Shown in pieces: positions 26,621 through 34,614 of a DNA stretch of 64,000 nt. The stretch is from contig NZ_PPHG01000017.1 of assembly GCF_002904295.1 (NCBI RefSeq), forward strand, positions 1 to 64,000, read 5' to 3'. Each line of letters starts with the position of its first letter. Position 1 is the first letter of the stretch. This DNA comes from Amycolatopsis sp. CA-128772 (GTDB taxonomy: Bacteria > Actinomycetota > Actinomycetes > Mycobacteriales > Pseudonocardiaceae). A program made the position numbers and the translations under genes. A model generated the notes under the pieces. That model saw only the letters and a list, made by a program, of their open reading frames with translations. It had not been told where the DNA came from and did not search any database.

Positions 26621-26647
26621 GGCGGGGCATCAGGCTGATGCCCCGCC
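26621..26647 (+). terminator. Terminator of the GH3 gene
   Basis: A near-perfect dyad of 13 bp per arm around 26634 (GGCGGGGCATCAG and its complement) lies 40 bases after the stop. Shorter related words (GGGCATCACG) repeat at 26583 and 26604. Confidence 0.7.
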
Positions 26648-26694
26648 AGTCGCGTGGAGTTGTCCCGTGGGGTCGGACACCTTGATTCCAGACA

Positions 26695-27191
26695 GTGTTC
26701 TGGAGGGAGGATGTCCTGGTGTCTCGCAGGTCGATCGCCCGCGAACTCGGGGTCAACCACGAAACCCTGCGCTCCTGGGTCAACACCGCCACACAGGCCG
26801 CCGAAGCCGGCCTGCCGGCGGCGGATCCCGCGGGATCACCTCGATCCACGCCGAGTACCGCGGCGCCTACGGCGTCCCGCGGATCACCGCCGAACTGCAC
26901 CGCCGCGGCCACCTGGTGAACCACAAACGGGTCGAGCGGCTCATGCGCGAAAACGGATTGACCGGGATCACCCGCCGCAAACGCCGCACCACCACCCGCC
27001 CCGCGGCCGGGCCGGTCGCTCCCGCTCTACCTGGCCACCGTGACCGACCTGCACACCCGGGAGGTCGTCGGGCACGCCATGGCCGAGCACATGCGCACCG
27101 ACCTGGTCTGCCAGGCGATCGACCTCGCGGCCGCCCGCGGTCCTGTCCAGCCCGACGCGGTTTTCACTCCGACCGCGGCGTCCAACACACC
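26695..27191 (+). pseudogene. IS3-family transposase remnant, plus-strand part
   Basis: Broken pieces of an IS3-type transposase in successive frames. An OrfA-like helix-turn-helix (SRRSIARELGVNHETLRSWVNTA, about 26720-26800) leads directly to an OrfB start region (SIHAEYRGAYGVPRITAELHRRGHLVNHKRVERLM, about 26835-26945). Part of the integrase core follows in another frame (LYLATVTDLHTREVVGHAMAEH, about 27027-27110), ending at the catalytic-core words HSDRGVQHT (27165-27191). Large parts are missing, so it cannot be active. It lies between the GH3 gene and the P450 operon, marking an old insertion or rearrangement point within the cluster. Confidence 0.8.
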
Positions 27192-27316
27192 TTGCCGATC
27201 TCGGTTTTGAACGTGGCGAAGAAGGCTTCGGCGACGGTGTTGTCGTAGCAGGACCCGACCCGCCCCACCGACGGCCGGATCCGCTGTTGGGCGAGAGCGG
27301 TGCGGAACTGGCTGGA
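27182..27316 (-). pseudogene. IS3-family transposase remnant, inverted C-terminal part
   Basis: On the minus strand the DNA encodes SQFRTALAQQRIRPSVGRVGSCYDNTVAEAFFATFKTEIGKVCW, the piece that in an intact IS3 transposase follows HSDRGVQ(Y/H)T, which is exactly where the plus-strand remnant stops. The segment has thus been flipped relative to the rest, or comes from a second copy. The remaining C terminus is absent. Confidence 0.75.
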
Positions 27317-27361
27317 TCTGGTCACGGATGATGCTTCCTGGATCACGGATCCGGGCATCAC

Positions 27362-27397
27362 GAAACGGCCGGCGCCCGGAGGGGTGCCGGCCGTTTC
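27362..27397 (-). terminator. Terminator of the P450/NRPS operon
   Basis: GAAACGGCCGGC (27362-27373) and GCCGGCCGTTTC (27386-27397) form a perfect 12-bp stem just past the P450 stop codon at 27408 on the minus strand. This marks the end of the five-gene operon. Confidence 0.85.
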
Positions 27398-27407
27398 CTC
27401 GTGCTCG

Positions 27408-28628
27408 TCAGCCGTTCGTCACCGGGAGGTGGCGGAGGCCGCGGATGATTGCCGAGCGGCGGCGGTCGGCGGGGGCCGTCTGGTGCAGGTTCGGCAGGCG
27501 GGTCGCCAGGACGCGGAACGCCACCTCCGCCTCCAGGCGGGCCAGCGGCGCGCCCAGGCAGTAATGCGAGCCGCCCGAGAACGAGAGGTTGTCCGGTGTG
27601 GTGGGGCGGGTGAGGTCGAAGTGGTCCGGGTCGGACCACACCTGGGGGTCGCGGTTGCAGCCCGCCGTCAGGATCACCACCGCCGTGTCCGCGGGGATCA
27701 CCGTGTCACCGACTGAGACATCCACTGTGGACACCCGGCTCGACTGCTGGACCGGCGCTTCGAACCGCAGCGACTCCTGGACCGCCTGCGGGGCCAGGTC
27801 CGGGTCCGCCACCAGCTTCTCCCACTGGTCCCGCCGCGCCAGCATGGTCTTCACGCCGACGCCGATGAGGTTCACCGTCGACTCCGCGCCGGCCAGGGTG
27901 AGCAGCTGGCACAGCGACACCAGTTCGTGCGTCGACAGCCGGTCCTCGGCGCGCGCGGTGAGCAGCGTGCTGATTGCGTCGTCGCCCGGGTGGGCCAGGC
28001 GCAGCTCCATCAGCTCGGTGAACAGCGCGTCGAGTTCGTCCAGCGACCGCTGGACGGCCGTGATGTGCTCCACCGAGGTGATCTCGTCGAAGATCGAGCC
28101 GAACTTCGGGCCGTGTTCGAGGTAGCGGCTCAGGAACGGCTCGGGGATGTCGAAGATGGTGGCGACGACGGTGACGGGGATGAGGTCGGCGAACGCCGTC
28201 ATCAGGTCGAACTCCCGGCCGGTGTCGACGCGGTCGAGCAGCTCGTGGCAGATCGCCGTCAGCCGGTCGCGGAAGCCGGCGATCGCCTTGGGGCCCAGGA
28301 ACGGCGTGGCCAGCTTCCGCAGCCGTGCGTGGTCGGCGCCGTCGGCTCCGAGCATCGAGTTGTCGAACGTGGTGATCACCGGGCTGATCGGCGTGCCGTC
28401 GGACTTGAGGACGCCGAACCGGCGGTCCCGCAGCACCTTCGTGGCCGTCGCGTGGTCGACCGTCGTCCACGCCCCGAGCTCGCTGCGGTGCAGCGGGCCC
28501 TTCGCGCGGATCCGTTCGTAGAGCGGGTAGGGATCCTCCGGGCCGCGCAGCAGCAGCGCCAGGGGGTCGCCGAGTTCGCCGAGGGTCCACAGCACCCGCA
28601 TCTGCGTGGTCATGTCCTGGACCGTCAT
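27408..28628 (-). CDS. Cytochrome P450
   Basis: A 406-residue bacterial class I P450. The haem-binding motif is FSGGSHYCLGAPLARLE with ligand Cys357; the K-helix has ESLR. The I-helix reads LTLAGAESTVNL, so the usual AGxxT oxygen-activation groove is AGAEST. It is the last gene of the minus-strand operon; its ATG overlaps the A-PCP stop (ATGA at 28625-28628). Tight coupling to NRPS genes suggests it oxidises either the carrier-bound amino acid or the finished tetramate polyketide, as P450s do in tirandamycin and streptolydigin pathways. The substrate is inferred, not seen. Redox partners are not encoded in the window. Confidence 0.92.
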   Translation of the reverse strand: MTVQDMTTQMRVLWTLGELGDPLALLLRGPEDPYPLYERIRAKGPLHRSELGAWTTVDHATATKVLRDRRFGVLKSDGTPISPVITTFDNSMLGADGADHARLRKLATPFLGPKAIAGFRDRLTAICHELLDRVDTGREFDLMTAFADLIPVTVVATIFDIPEPFLSRYLEHGPKFGSIFDEITSVEHITAVQRSLDELDALFTELMELRLAHPGDDAISTLLTARAEDRLSTHELVSLCQLLTLAGAESTVNLIGVGVKTMLARRDQWEKLVADPDLAPQAVQESLRFEAPVQQSSRVSTVDVSVGDTVIPADTAVVILTAGCNRDPQVWSDPDHFDLTRPTTPDNLSFSGGSHYCLGAPLARLEAEVAFRVLATRLPNLHQTAPADRRRSAIIRGLRHLPVTNG

Positions 28629-30370
28629 GCCGGCTTCCCCGCGGTGATCAGCCCGGCCACCCCGCGCACGGTCGGCGCCTCGAAGACCTGGGAGATCCGC
28701 AGCTTCACGCCGAGGTCGCGGCTGATCCGCGAGCACAGCTGGGCCGCGGACAAGGAGTTCCCGCCCTGCCGGAAGAACGAGACGTCGGTGGCGATGGACG
28801 GCACGCCGATGATCTCACGCAGGATCTCCGCCACGGCGGCTTCGGTTTCCGACAGCGGCAGGCCGTCCGCAGGTGCGGCCGCCGTCCGCAGCCGGGCGGC
28901 GAGCTCGGCCAGCGCGCGGCGGTCCACCTTCCGGTCTTCCAGCACGGGCAGCCGTTCCAGCCGTTGCACGAGCGCGGGCACCAGGTAACCGGGCAGCCGC
29001 TCGGCCAGGTGGGTCCGCAGCTCGTCCTCGTCCGGCGCACCGGTGTAGCACAGGAAGAGGTCCTCGTAAGCGCCGTCGGCGCCGGTCACCGGCACCACCG
29101 CGCACGCGCCGACCCCGGGCACGCGGCCGGCGTTCTGCTCGACGTCGTCGAGTTCGATTCGGTGGCCGCGGATCTTGACCTGGCGGTCGGCGCGGCCTTC
29201 GAAGTGCAGCAGGCCGTCGGCGGTCCGGCGGCCGAGGTCGCCGGTGCGGTACACGCGCTCCGGCCCGGACGGCAGGGAAACCGTGACGAACTTCCGCGCG
29301 GTGAGGTCCTCGTCCTCGAAGTACCCCAGCGCGAGTCCCCGGCCACCCAGGCAGATTTCGCCGACGTCGCCCGGCCGGTCGCCGTCGAGGAGGTACACCT
29401 GGGTGTGGGGCAGGGAAAGCCCGAGCGGCACCTCGGAGCGGTCCTGCGGCCGTACGCGGTGGCAGGTGGCCGCGACGCTCGACTCGACCGGGCCGTACAT
29501 GTTGTACAGCGGGATGTCCGGGTACGCCTCGAGGAACCGGGCCGCGTGCCGAGCCGAGAGCTTCTCGCCGCCGGTGCCGACCGCGCGCAGGCCGGCGAAG
29601 GCGTCGAGGTCGTTGTCGACCATGCTGTGGAACACCGCGGTGGGCGGGAAGATCGTGGTGACGCCGTGGATCGCGATCAGGTCACGCAGTTTCGTCGCCA
29701 GCTCGAGGGTGTCTTCGAGCAGGACCAGGGTGCCGCCGTTGAACAGCACGCCCCAGGAGTCGAGGCCGAAGGCGTCCCACGTCGCCGCGAGCGCCTGCGG
29801 CATGACCACGCCGGAGTCCAGCGGGGTGAACAGCCAGTCGTCGAACAGCCGGACGTTGCCGCGGTGCGCGGTGACCACGCCCTTCGGCGTCCCGGTGGTC
29901 CCGGAGGTGAAGAAGACCGCGCAGGGATCGTCGGTGCCGACGTCCACCGCGCCCGGGCGGGCGCCCGGGATCGGCTGCGACGGCGGCGACCACACCGACG
30001 GCCAGGAGGTACCGCGCTCGGCGGCGACCACCGGCCCGCCGAGGTGCTCGATCAGCTCGCCGAGCCGGCTCGGCGGCCACCGCAGGTCCAGCGCGGCGTA
30101 CGCGGCCCCGCACTTGAGCACCGCGAGCAGCGTCGCGAAGAGCTCGGGGGAGCGGGGCAGCAGCACCGGCACGATCGAGCCGCGTTCGACGCCGCGGGCC
30201 TGCAGCTCGGCCGCGTAGGCGTCGGCGAGTCCGGCCAGCTCGCGGTAGGTGGTGTCCCGGCCGCGGTGGTGCAGCGCGGTGCGGCCGGGCCACCGCGAAG
30301 CGCACCACTCGAACAGGCCGTGCATGGTCTCGGCCCGCTGGAACGGTGCCGGGGTGGAGGACGTGGTCAT
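28625..30370 (-). CDS. NRPS adenylation-thiolation didomain (A-PCP)
   Basis: A 581-residue A-PCP protein that activates an amino acid with ATP and loads it on its own carrier. All A-domain cores are intact: A3 FFTSGTTGTPKG (about 153-164), A5 YNMYGPVESS, A7 YRTGDLGRR, A8 DRQVKIRGHRIELDDVE, and the A10 lysine in LEDRKVDR. The pocket begins with Asp in WDAFGLDSWG, consistent with an alpha-amino acid; I cannot assign the residue from the code. The PCP has GGNSL with phosphopantetheine Ser539. There is no condensation domain, so the amino acid must pass to the neighbouring C-A*-PCP protein. Stop and start overlaps on both sides show translational coupling. Confidence 0.92.
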   Translation of the reverse strand: MTTSSTPAPFQRAETMHGLFEWCASRWPGRTALHHRGRDTTYRELAGLADAYAAELQARGVERGSIVPVLLPRSPELFATLLAVLKCGAAYAALDLRWPPSRLGELIEHLGGPVVAAERGTSWPSVWSPPSQPIPGARPGAVDVGTDDPCAVFFTSGTTGTPKGVVTAHRGNVRLFDDWLFTPLDSGVVMPQALAATWDAFGLDSWGVLFNGGTLVLLEDTLELATKLRDLIAIHGVTTIFPPTAVFHSMVDNDLDAFAGLRAVGTGGEKLSARHAARFLEAYPDIPLYNMYGPVESSVAATCHRVRPQDRSEVPLGLSLPHTQVYLLDGDRPGDVGEICLGGRGLALGYFEDEDLTARKFVTVSLPSGPERVYRTGDLGRRTADGLLHFEGRADRQVKIRGHRIELDDVEQNAGRVPGVGACAVVPVTGADGAYEDLFLCYTGAPDEDELRTHLAERLPGYLVPALVQRLERLPVLEDRKVDRRALAELAARLRTAAAPADGLPLSETEAAVAEILREIIGVPSIATDVSFFRQGGNSLSAAQLCSRISRDLGVKLRISQVFEAPTVRGVAGLITAGKPA

Positions 30371-33138
30371 CGGGTGCTCCCCGCGATGAGCTCCGCCAGC
30401 GCGGCCGGCGTCGGGTGGGCGAAGGCGGCGGACAGCTTCAGCCGGATCCCGGTCCGCTTCTGGATCCGCTGGACGAGCTGGGCGGCCAGCAGCGAATGCC
30501 CGCCACTGGCGAAGAAATTGGTGTCCGGGGTGACGTCGGCACACTTAAGCAGCTCGGCGAACATCGCCACCACGGCACTGGTCGTGGCGTCGGAGGCGGC
30601 TTCGGCGGGCGCCGCCGGCGGCGGCCCGGCCGTGGCGGCCAGCTCGGCGACGGCGGCCCGGTCCACCTCGTGCGCGGCCGTCTCGGGCAGCGCGTCGACC
30701 CGCAGGTACCAGGCCGGACGCGCCCGCGGCGGCAGGACTGCCTCGGCGTGCCGGGCCAGCTCGGCGGCGAGTCGCGGCTTGTCCGGCGCCTGTACGACGG
30801 CGACCAGGTCCTCGGCGCCGGGCCGCAGGGTCACCGCGGCCGCGACGACGTCGGTGTGGGTGGTCAGGGCGTCCTCGACGGTCGCCAGGTCGACCCGGGT
30901 GCCGCCGAAGGTGAGCTGGCGGTCCAGGAAGCCGTGGACGTGCAGGGAGCCGTCGGTGCGCCAGTGCGCGAGCACGCCGGTGGCGGTGCCCAGCCTCAGT
31001 TCACCGCGCACGCCCAGCGGCAGCCGCCGCCCGTCCGGCGCGACGACGTAGGCGTCGAGACCCGCGGCCGGCACGCCGTCGGTCAGCACCCAGCGGCCTC
31101 CGGCGGAAAACACCGTGTGGACGTCGGCGCCGAGCGCGCGGAGGGTGCGGACGAGCGGCCCGGGCGCGGGTTCGGCGCCGATCAGCGCGGTGCGGCCGCC
31201 GACGGCCTCGCCGAGCTGCTCGGCCACGCGGGCCCAGACCAGCGGGGTGGCGTGCACGACGCCGATGTCGTGCCGGGTGAGCAGCCCGGCGAGCAGGTGG
31301 CCGTCGGTGCGGGCCGCGTCGGGCGCCACGACCAGCGGCACGCCGTTGGTCAGGGCCAGGAGCAGCTCCGGGACGCTGGCGGACAGCCACAGCACCGGCC
31401 GGGAGGCCACCGGGACCGGCCGGACGGAGTCGGCGAGCTCCCGGTGGGTCACGCCGGGGAGCGCTTGGCTGTCCGGGGACACGGCCGCGGCGCCGGGGTC
31501 GACGGCCACCGTGACGGCGTAGGAAATTTCTTCGGCGCCCAGCACGATTTTCGCCGCGGAGGGTGAAGTCGTGACGGTGGCGCCGGCCAGCCAGCTGCCG
31601 AGGATCGCCGCCGCGAAGGCCGGGCCGCGCGGGGCGGTCACGGCGACGACGTCACCCGGCCCGGTCCCGGCGTCGGCCAGCCGGGTCGTGACCGCGGCCG
31701 CGGCGCGCCAGAGATCCCGGTAGGACGTGGTGCTCTCGTCGGTCACGATCGCCGGCGCGCCGGGGTTCCCGGTGATCTGCCGGGCGATCGCGGTGAGGAC
31801 GGTGTCCGTTCCGGCGGGCTCGCCGGCGGCGTCGAGGACGGCGTGGTCGGTGGCGCCCCAGCCGTCCAGTTCGCGCAGCGGCCGGTCCGGGGCGCTCGCC
31901 GCCGCGACGAGCAGGGCGTCGTAGCGCTCCAGCAGCAGCTCGACCTCGCCGCGGTCGAGCACCTCGGCGCCGTAGACCGCCTTGACGCGGCTTTCCTCCG
32001 CCGAGGGCAGGATGACGAACTCGAGGTCGAACTTGCTGTGCCCGGGGTCGACTTCGACGACCTCCGCGGGCGCGCCGCCGAGGCTCGTGGCCGCCCGGCC
32101 GCCGAAGGGCAGGTAGTTGAAGACGTGCCGGAACATCGTGGTGCGCCAGGACGAACCGGCGCGCTCGACCTCCGGCAGGAGGACGTCCATCGGCACGTCC
32201 GCGTGCGCGATCGCCTCGAAGAACAGATCGCGCACCCGGCGGCTGAACGCCCGGAACGTCTCGGCCGGGTCGATCCGCACCCGCAGCGGCACGATGTTGA
32301 CGTGGTAACCGATCGCGCGCTGGGCCTGCTGGCTGCGGACGTTCACCGGGAAGCCGACGGCGAGGTCGGGGCCGGCGCCGTGGGCGTGCAGCAGCAGGTA
32401 GTAGGCGGCCAGCAGCACGACGACGTCGGGGGCCTTGAGCTCCTTCTGCAGCGCGGTGACGACGTCCTTGGCCGCGGCGGAGAACGGGCGGACGAGCTGC
32501 TCGCCGCGCAGCGTCGGCTGTGCGCTTTCCTGGCCGCCGCACCAGAGACCGGGGCCGCCGGAGTCGAAGTCCCGCAGGTGCTCGCGCCAGAAGGCGAGGC
32601 TTTCCGGCTTCGGCTCGGACTCCGGCCAGAGCGGGACGGGCGGGCCGGCGTCCGGGAGGTCACCGGCGAGCACCGCGTCGTAGGCGGCGGCGAGCTCCTC
32701 CAGGAAGATCGACATCGACGTGCCGTCGAAGACGAGGTGGTGCACGGCCACGCCGATGGAGTCGTGTTCGGGGCCGTGGAACAGGCCGACGCGCAGCAGC
32801 GGCGATCCGTCCAGGGTGAACGGCCGGGTGATCAGCTCCCGCAGGGCGCTGTCGACGTCGGTGCTCTCCGAACCTTCGAGGCGGATCGGGAAGGACGTGC
32901 GCACCGACTTGGTGAGCCGGGTGTCGTCGGCGTGGAAGACCGTCCGCAGGGCGTCGTACCGGCGCACCAGCTGCGCGACGGCCTCCTGCAGGACGGCCCG
33001 GTCCAGCCGGCCCGCCACCCGCAGCGCGACGCCCGGCACGTTGTTGACGCCTTCGCCGGGCACCAGCCGTTCGAGCAGCCAGAGCCCTTCTTCCTTGCGG
33101 GTCGCCGGAATCCGCGGCGTCCCCTCAGCGGTCGGCAT
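30367..33138 (-). CDS. NRPS C-A*-PCP with a degenerate adenylation domain
   Basis: A 923-residue protein. The N-terminal condensation domain (about 1-440) has an intact HHLVFDG motif at 133-139. The next 380 residues align only loosely to an A domain. The early DESTTSYRDLW and PRGPAFAAAILGSWLAG parts are recognisable, but the A3 Ser/Thr-Gly-rich P-loop and the NxYGPTE (A5) motif are missing, A7 is reduced to HWRTDGSLH, and A10 reads AAHEVDR with no catalytic Lys. It should not adenylate. The C-terminal PCP (GGHSL, Ser882) is intact. With the separate A-PCP this makes a split module, as in streptolydigin-type tetramate pathways: C joins the polyketide chain to an amino acid activated elsewhere. 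Confidence 0.9.
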   Translation of the reverse strand: MPTAEGTPRIPATRKEEGLWLLERLVPGEGVNNVPGVALRVAGRLDRAVLQEAVAQLVRRYDALRTVFHADDTRLTKSVRTSFPIRLEGSESTDVDSALRELITRPFTLDGSPLLRVGLFHGPEHDSIGVAVHHLVFDGTSMSIFLEELAAAYDAVLAGDLPDAGPPVPLWPESEPKPESLAFWREHLRDFDSGGPGLWCGGQESAQPTLRGEQLVRPFSAAAKDVVTALQKELKAPDVVVLLAAYYLLLHAHGAGPDLAVGFPVNVRSQQAQRAIGYHVNIVPLRVRIDPAETFRAFSRRVRDLFFEAIAHADVPMDVLLPEVERAGSSWRTTMFRHVFNYLPFGGRAATSLGGAPAEVVEVDPGHSKFDLEFVILPSAEESRVKAVYGAEVLDRGEVELLLERYDALLVAAASAPDRPLRELDGWGATDHAVLDAAGEPAGTDTVLTAIARQITGNPGAPAIVTDESTTSYRDLWRAAAAVTTRLADAGTGPGDVVAVTAPRGPAFAAAILGSWLAGATVTTSPSAAKIVLGAEEISYAVTVAVDPGAAAVSPDSQALPGVTHRELADSVRPVPVASRPVLWLSASVPELLLALTNGVPLVVAPDAARTDGHLLAGLLTRHDIGVVHATPLVWARVAEQLGEAVGGRTALIGAEPAPGPLVRTLRALGADVHTVFSAGGRWVLTDGVPAAGLDAYVVAPDGRRLPLGVRGELRLGTATGVLAHWRTDGSLHVHGFLDRQLTFGGTRVDLATVEDALTTHTDVVAAAVTLRPGAEDLVAVVQAPDKPRLAAELARHAEAVLPPRARPAWYLRVDALPETAAHEVDRAAVAELAATAGPPPAAPAEAASDATTSAVVAMFAELLKCADVTPDTNFFASGGHSLLAAQLVQRIQKRTGIRLKLSAAFAHPTPAALAELIAGSTR

Positions 33139-34546
33139 GTCCGGTCCCTTCGGGAAGGTCTTCGACGGTGACGAAGGCGTGCGGAACCGCCTCGGCGGGC
33201 AGCCGCGCGGCCAGGTAGGCCCGCAACTCGGCGACGAACGTGCTCGTCTTCGCGGCGCGCGAGGGCGCGTTCGCGTACGCGGTGAACGGCAGCCCGGGCG
33301 TGGCGGCCGAAGCGGGCACGGTGACCGGCTCGCGGGTGTACACGACGTCGACCAGGCCGGGGCCCTCGGCCGACCACGTCACCGCGGCCTGGTACCCGCG
33401 CCGGCGGCCGATCTCGTGGAGGTCCTCCGGGTCCGGCGCGGTCACGGCGGCGGGCGCGGTGCCGGTGTCCAGCTTGGCCAGGGCGGCCAGCTCGCGGGCG
33501 ACGCGGCCGTTGGGCACGCCGGTGATCCGCGCGGACGGCGGACGCCGGTCGCTCAGCAGCGCCTCCAGCGCAGCCGGGTCCCAGGCCAGCGTGTGCGCGG
33601 GCTCGGCGGTCTCCGCGGGTTCCTTGCGCAGCACGGCGTCGTAGCGGTGCCGGCTCAGCTCGTTGTGGTGGCGGGCCCGTTTCAGCCGGACGTCCGCCGC
33701 CGCGATCCCGGGCAGCGACGCGGCCAGCGCGGGGAAGAAGTCCGGGTCCACGAGCAGTTCCTTCTCCTCGAGGACGCTGTTTTCGAGCAGTTCCCGTGCG
33801 GTGTCCGGAGAAGCGGCCAGCTCGCCGGCCAGCACGGCGGCGCGGAAGGCCCGCAGCAGCCGCAGGTTCCGCACGTCGCCGACGAACACCGCGCCGCCGG
33901 GCACGACCAGCGCGGCCGCCTGGCGCAGGACGTCGGCCAGGTAGCCGATGCCGGGGAAGTACTGGACGACGGAGTTGACGACCACGGTGTCGAAGTGGCC
34001 GGCCGGCAGCCCGGAGAAGTCCGTGGCTTCGCGGTGGTGCAGGGTGACGTGGGCCAGCGCGGGATCGGCGGCGACCTGCCCGGTGAGCGTCTCGATCACC
34101 GTCGCCGAGAAGTCCGTCGCCACGTAGTCTTCGCACGCCGGCGCGAGCCTGGCCATCAGCAGGCCGGTGCCGACGCCGATCTCCAGCACCCGCCGCGGCC
34201 GCAGCGCCCGGATCCGCTCGACGGTGGCGTCCCGCCACTCCCGCATCTGCGCGAGCTCGATCGGCAGCCCGGTGTAGGTGCTGTGCCAGCCCACGAAGTT
34301 CTCGCCGAGCCCGCCGGCCTCGGGCAGCTCGCCGTAGACCCACTCGTAGATGAGCTGCCACTCGTCGACGCGCGCGCGGTCGTCGCCGTCCTCGGCGACC
34401 GGGTCCCGGGGCACGACGTGGGCGACGAGCCGCCCGGTCCCGGGCTCGCGGGTGACGCCGGCCCGCGCGACCCCGGGGTGCCCGGCGAGCGCGGCTTCGG
34501 CTTGGCTTTCCGTGCCGGTGCCCAGACCGGTCGGTGACGTCGGCAT
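33125..34546 (-). CDS. SAM methyltransferase embedded in a remnant adenylation-domain shell
   Basis: A 473-residue protein. Residues 13-46 (ESQAEAALAGHPGVARAGVT ... GRLVAHVVP) resemble the C-terminal subdomain of an A domain. Then comes a methyltransferase like those inserted in interrupted A domains (about 60-400), with the SAM motif VLEIGVGTG at 120-128 and NSVVQYFPG after it. The last 40 residues (FVAELRAYLAARLPAEAVPHAFVTVEDLPEGTGHADR) match the A-domain end, with the NGK lysine lost. The A core and any PCP are absent. It probably N-methylates the PCP-bound amino acid in trans. ATG at 34546; its 3' end overlaps the next gene by 14 bases. Confidence 0.85.
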   Translation of the reverse strand: MPTSPTGLGTGTESQAEAALAGHPGVARAGVTREPGTGRLVAHVVPRDPVAEDGDDRARVDEWQLIYEWVYGELPEAGGLGENFVGWHSTYTGLPIELAQMREWRDATVERIRALRPRRVLEIGVGTGLLMARLAPACEDYVATDFSATVIETLTGQVAADPALAHVTLHHREATDFSGLPAGHFDTVVVNSVVQYFPGIGYLADVLRQAAALVVPGGAVFVGDVRNLRLLRAFRAAVLAGELAASPDTARELLENSVLEEKELLVDPDFFPALAASLPGIAAADVRLKRARHHNELSRHRYDAVLRKEPAETAEPAHTLAWDPAALEALLSDRRPPSARITGVPNGRVARELAALAKLDTGTAPAAVTAPDPEDLHEIGRRRGYQAAVTWSAEGPGLVDVVYTREPVTVPASAATPGLPFTAYANAPSRAAKTSTFVAELRAYLAARLPAEAVPHAFVTVEDLPEGTGHADR

Positions 34547-34572
34547 CAGCTCTCCTGCTTGGTCTTTCCGGA

Positions 34573-34602
34573 AAGCGGCACTTTCACGTGAAAGTGCCGC
34601 TT
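34573..34602. repeat. 30-bp perfect palindrome with near-parS core (copy 1)
   Basis: A perfect 30-bp palindrome in the 68-bp gap between the Dieckmann-cyclase-like gene and the methyltransferase gene. The centre reads TTTCACGTGAAA; outward come CTTTCACGTGAAAG and then GCGGCA/TGCCGC. Its 26-bp core is repeated exactly at 51757-51782 inside the PKS. The central 14 bases differ from the parS consensus GTTTCACGTGAAAC only at the outermost pair. It could also fold as a hairpin in the operon mRNA. Confidence 0.85.
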
Positions 34603-34614
34603 CGGGCGGGGCGG

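Noticed and set aside
26582..27407. Looking for a functional transposase or an attachment site in the gap
   Set aside because: All transposase pieces are frame-broken or inverted, and no terminal repeats, target duplications or tRNA gene could be identified.
28625..30370. Naming the amino acid activated by the A-PCP protein
   Set aside because: The binding-pocket residues I could align by eye did not match a code I trust; any substrate named would be a guess.
34573..34602. Calling the palindrome a genuine parS centromere site
   Set aside because: The outermost base pair of the 14-mer differs from the parS consensus, copies lie within a biosynthetic cluster including coding DNA, and no parAB genes are nearby.
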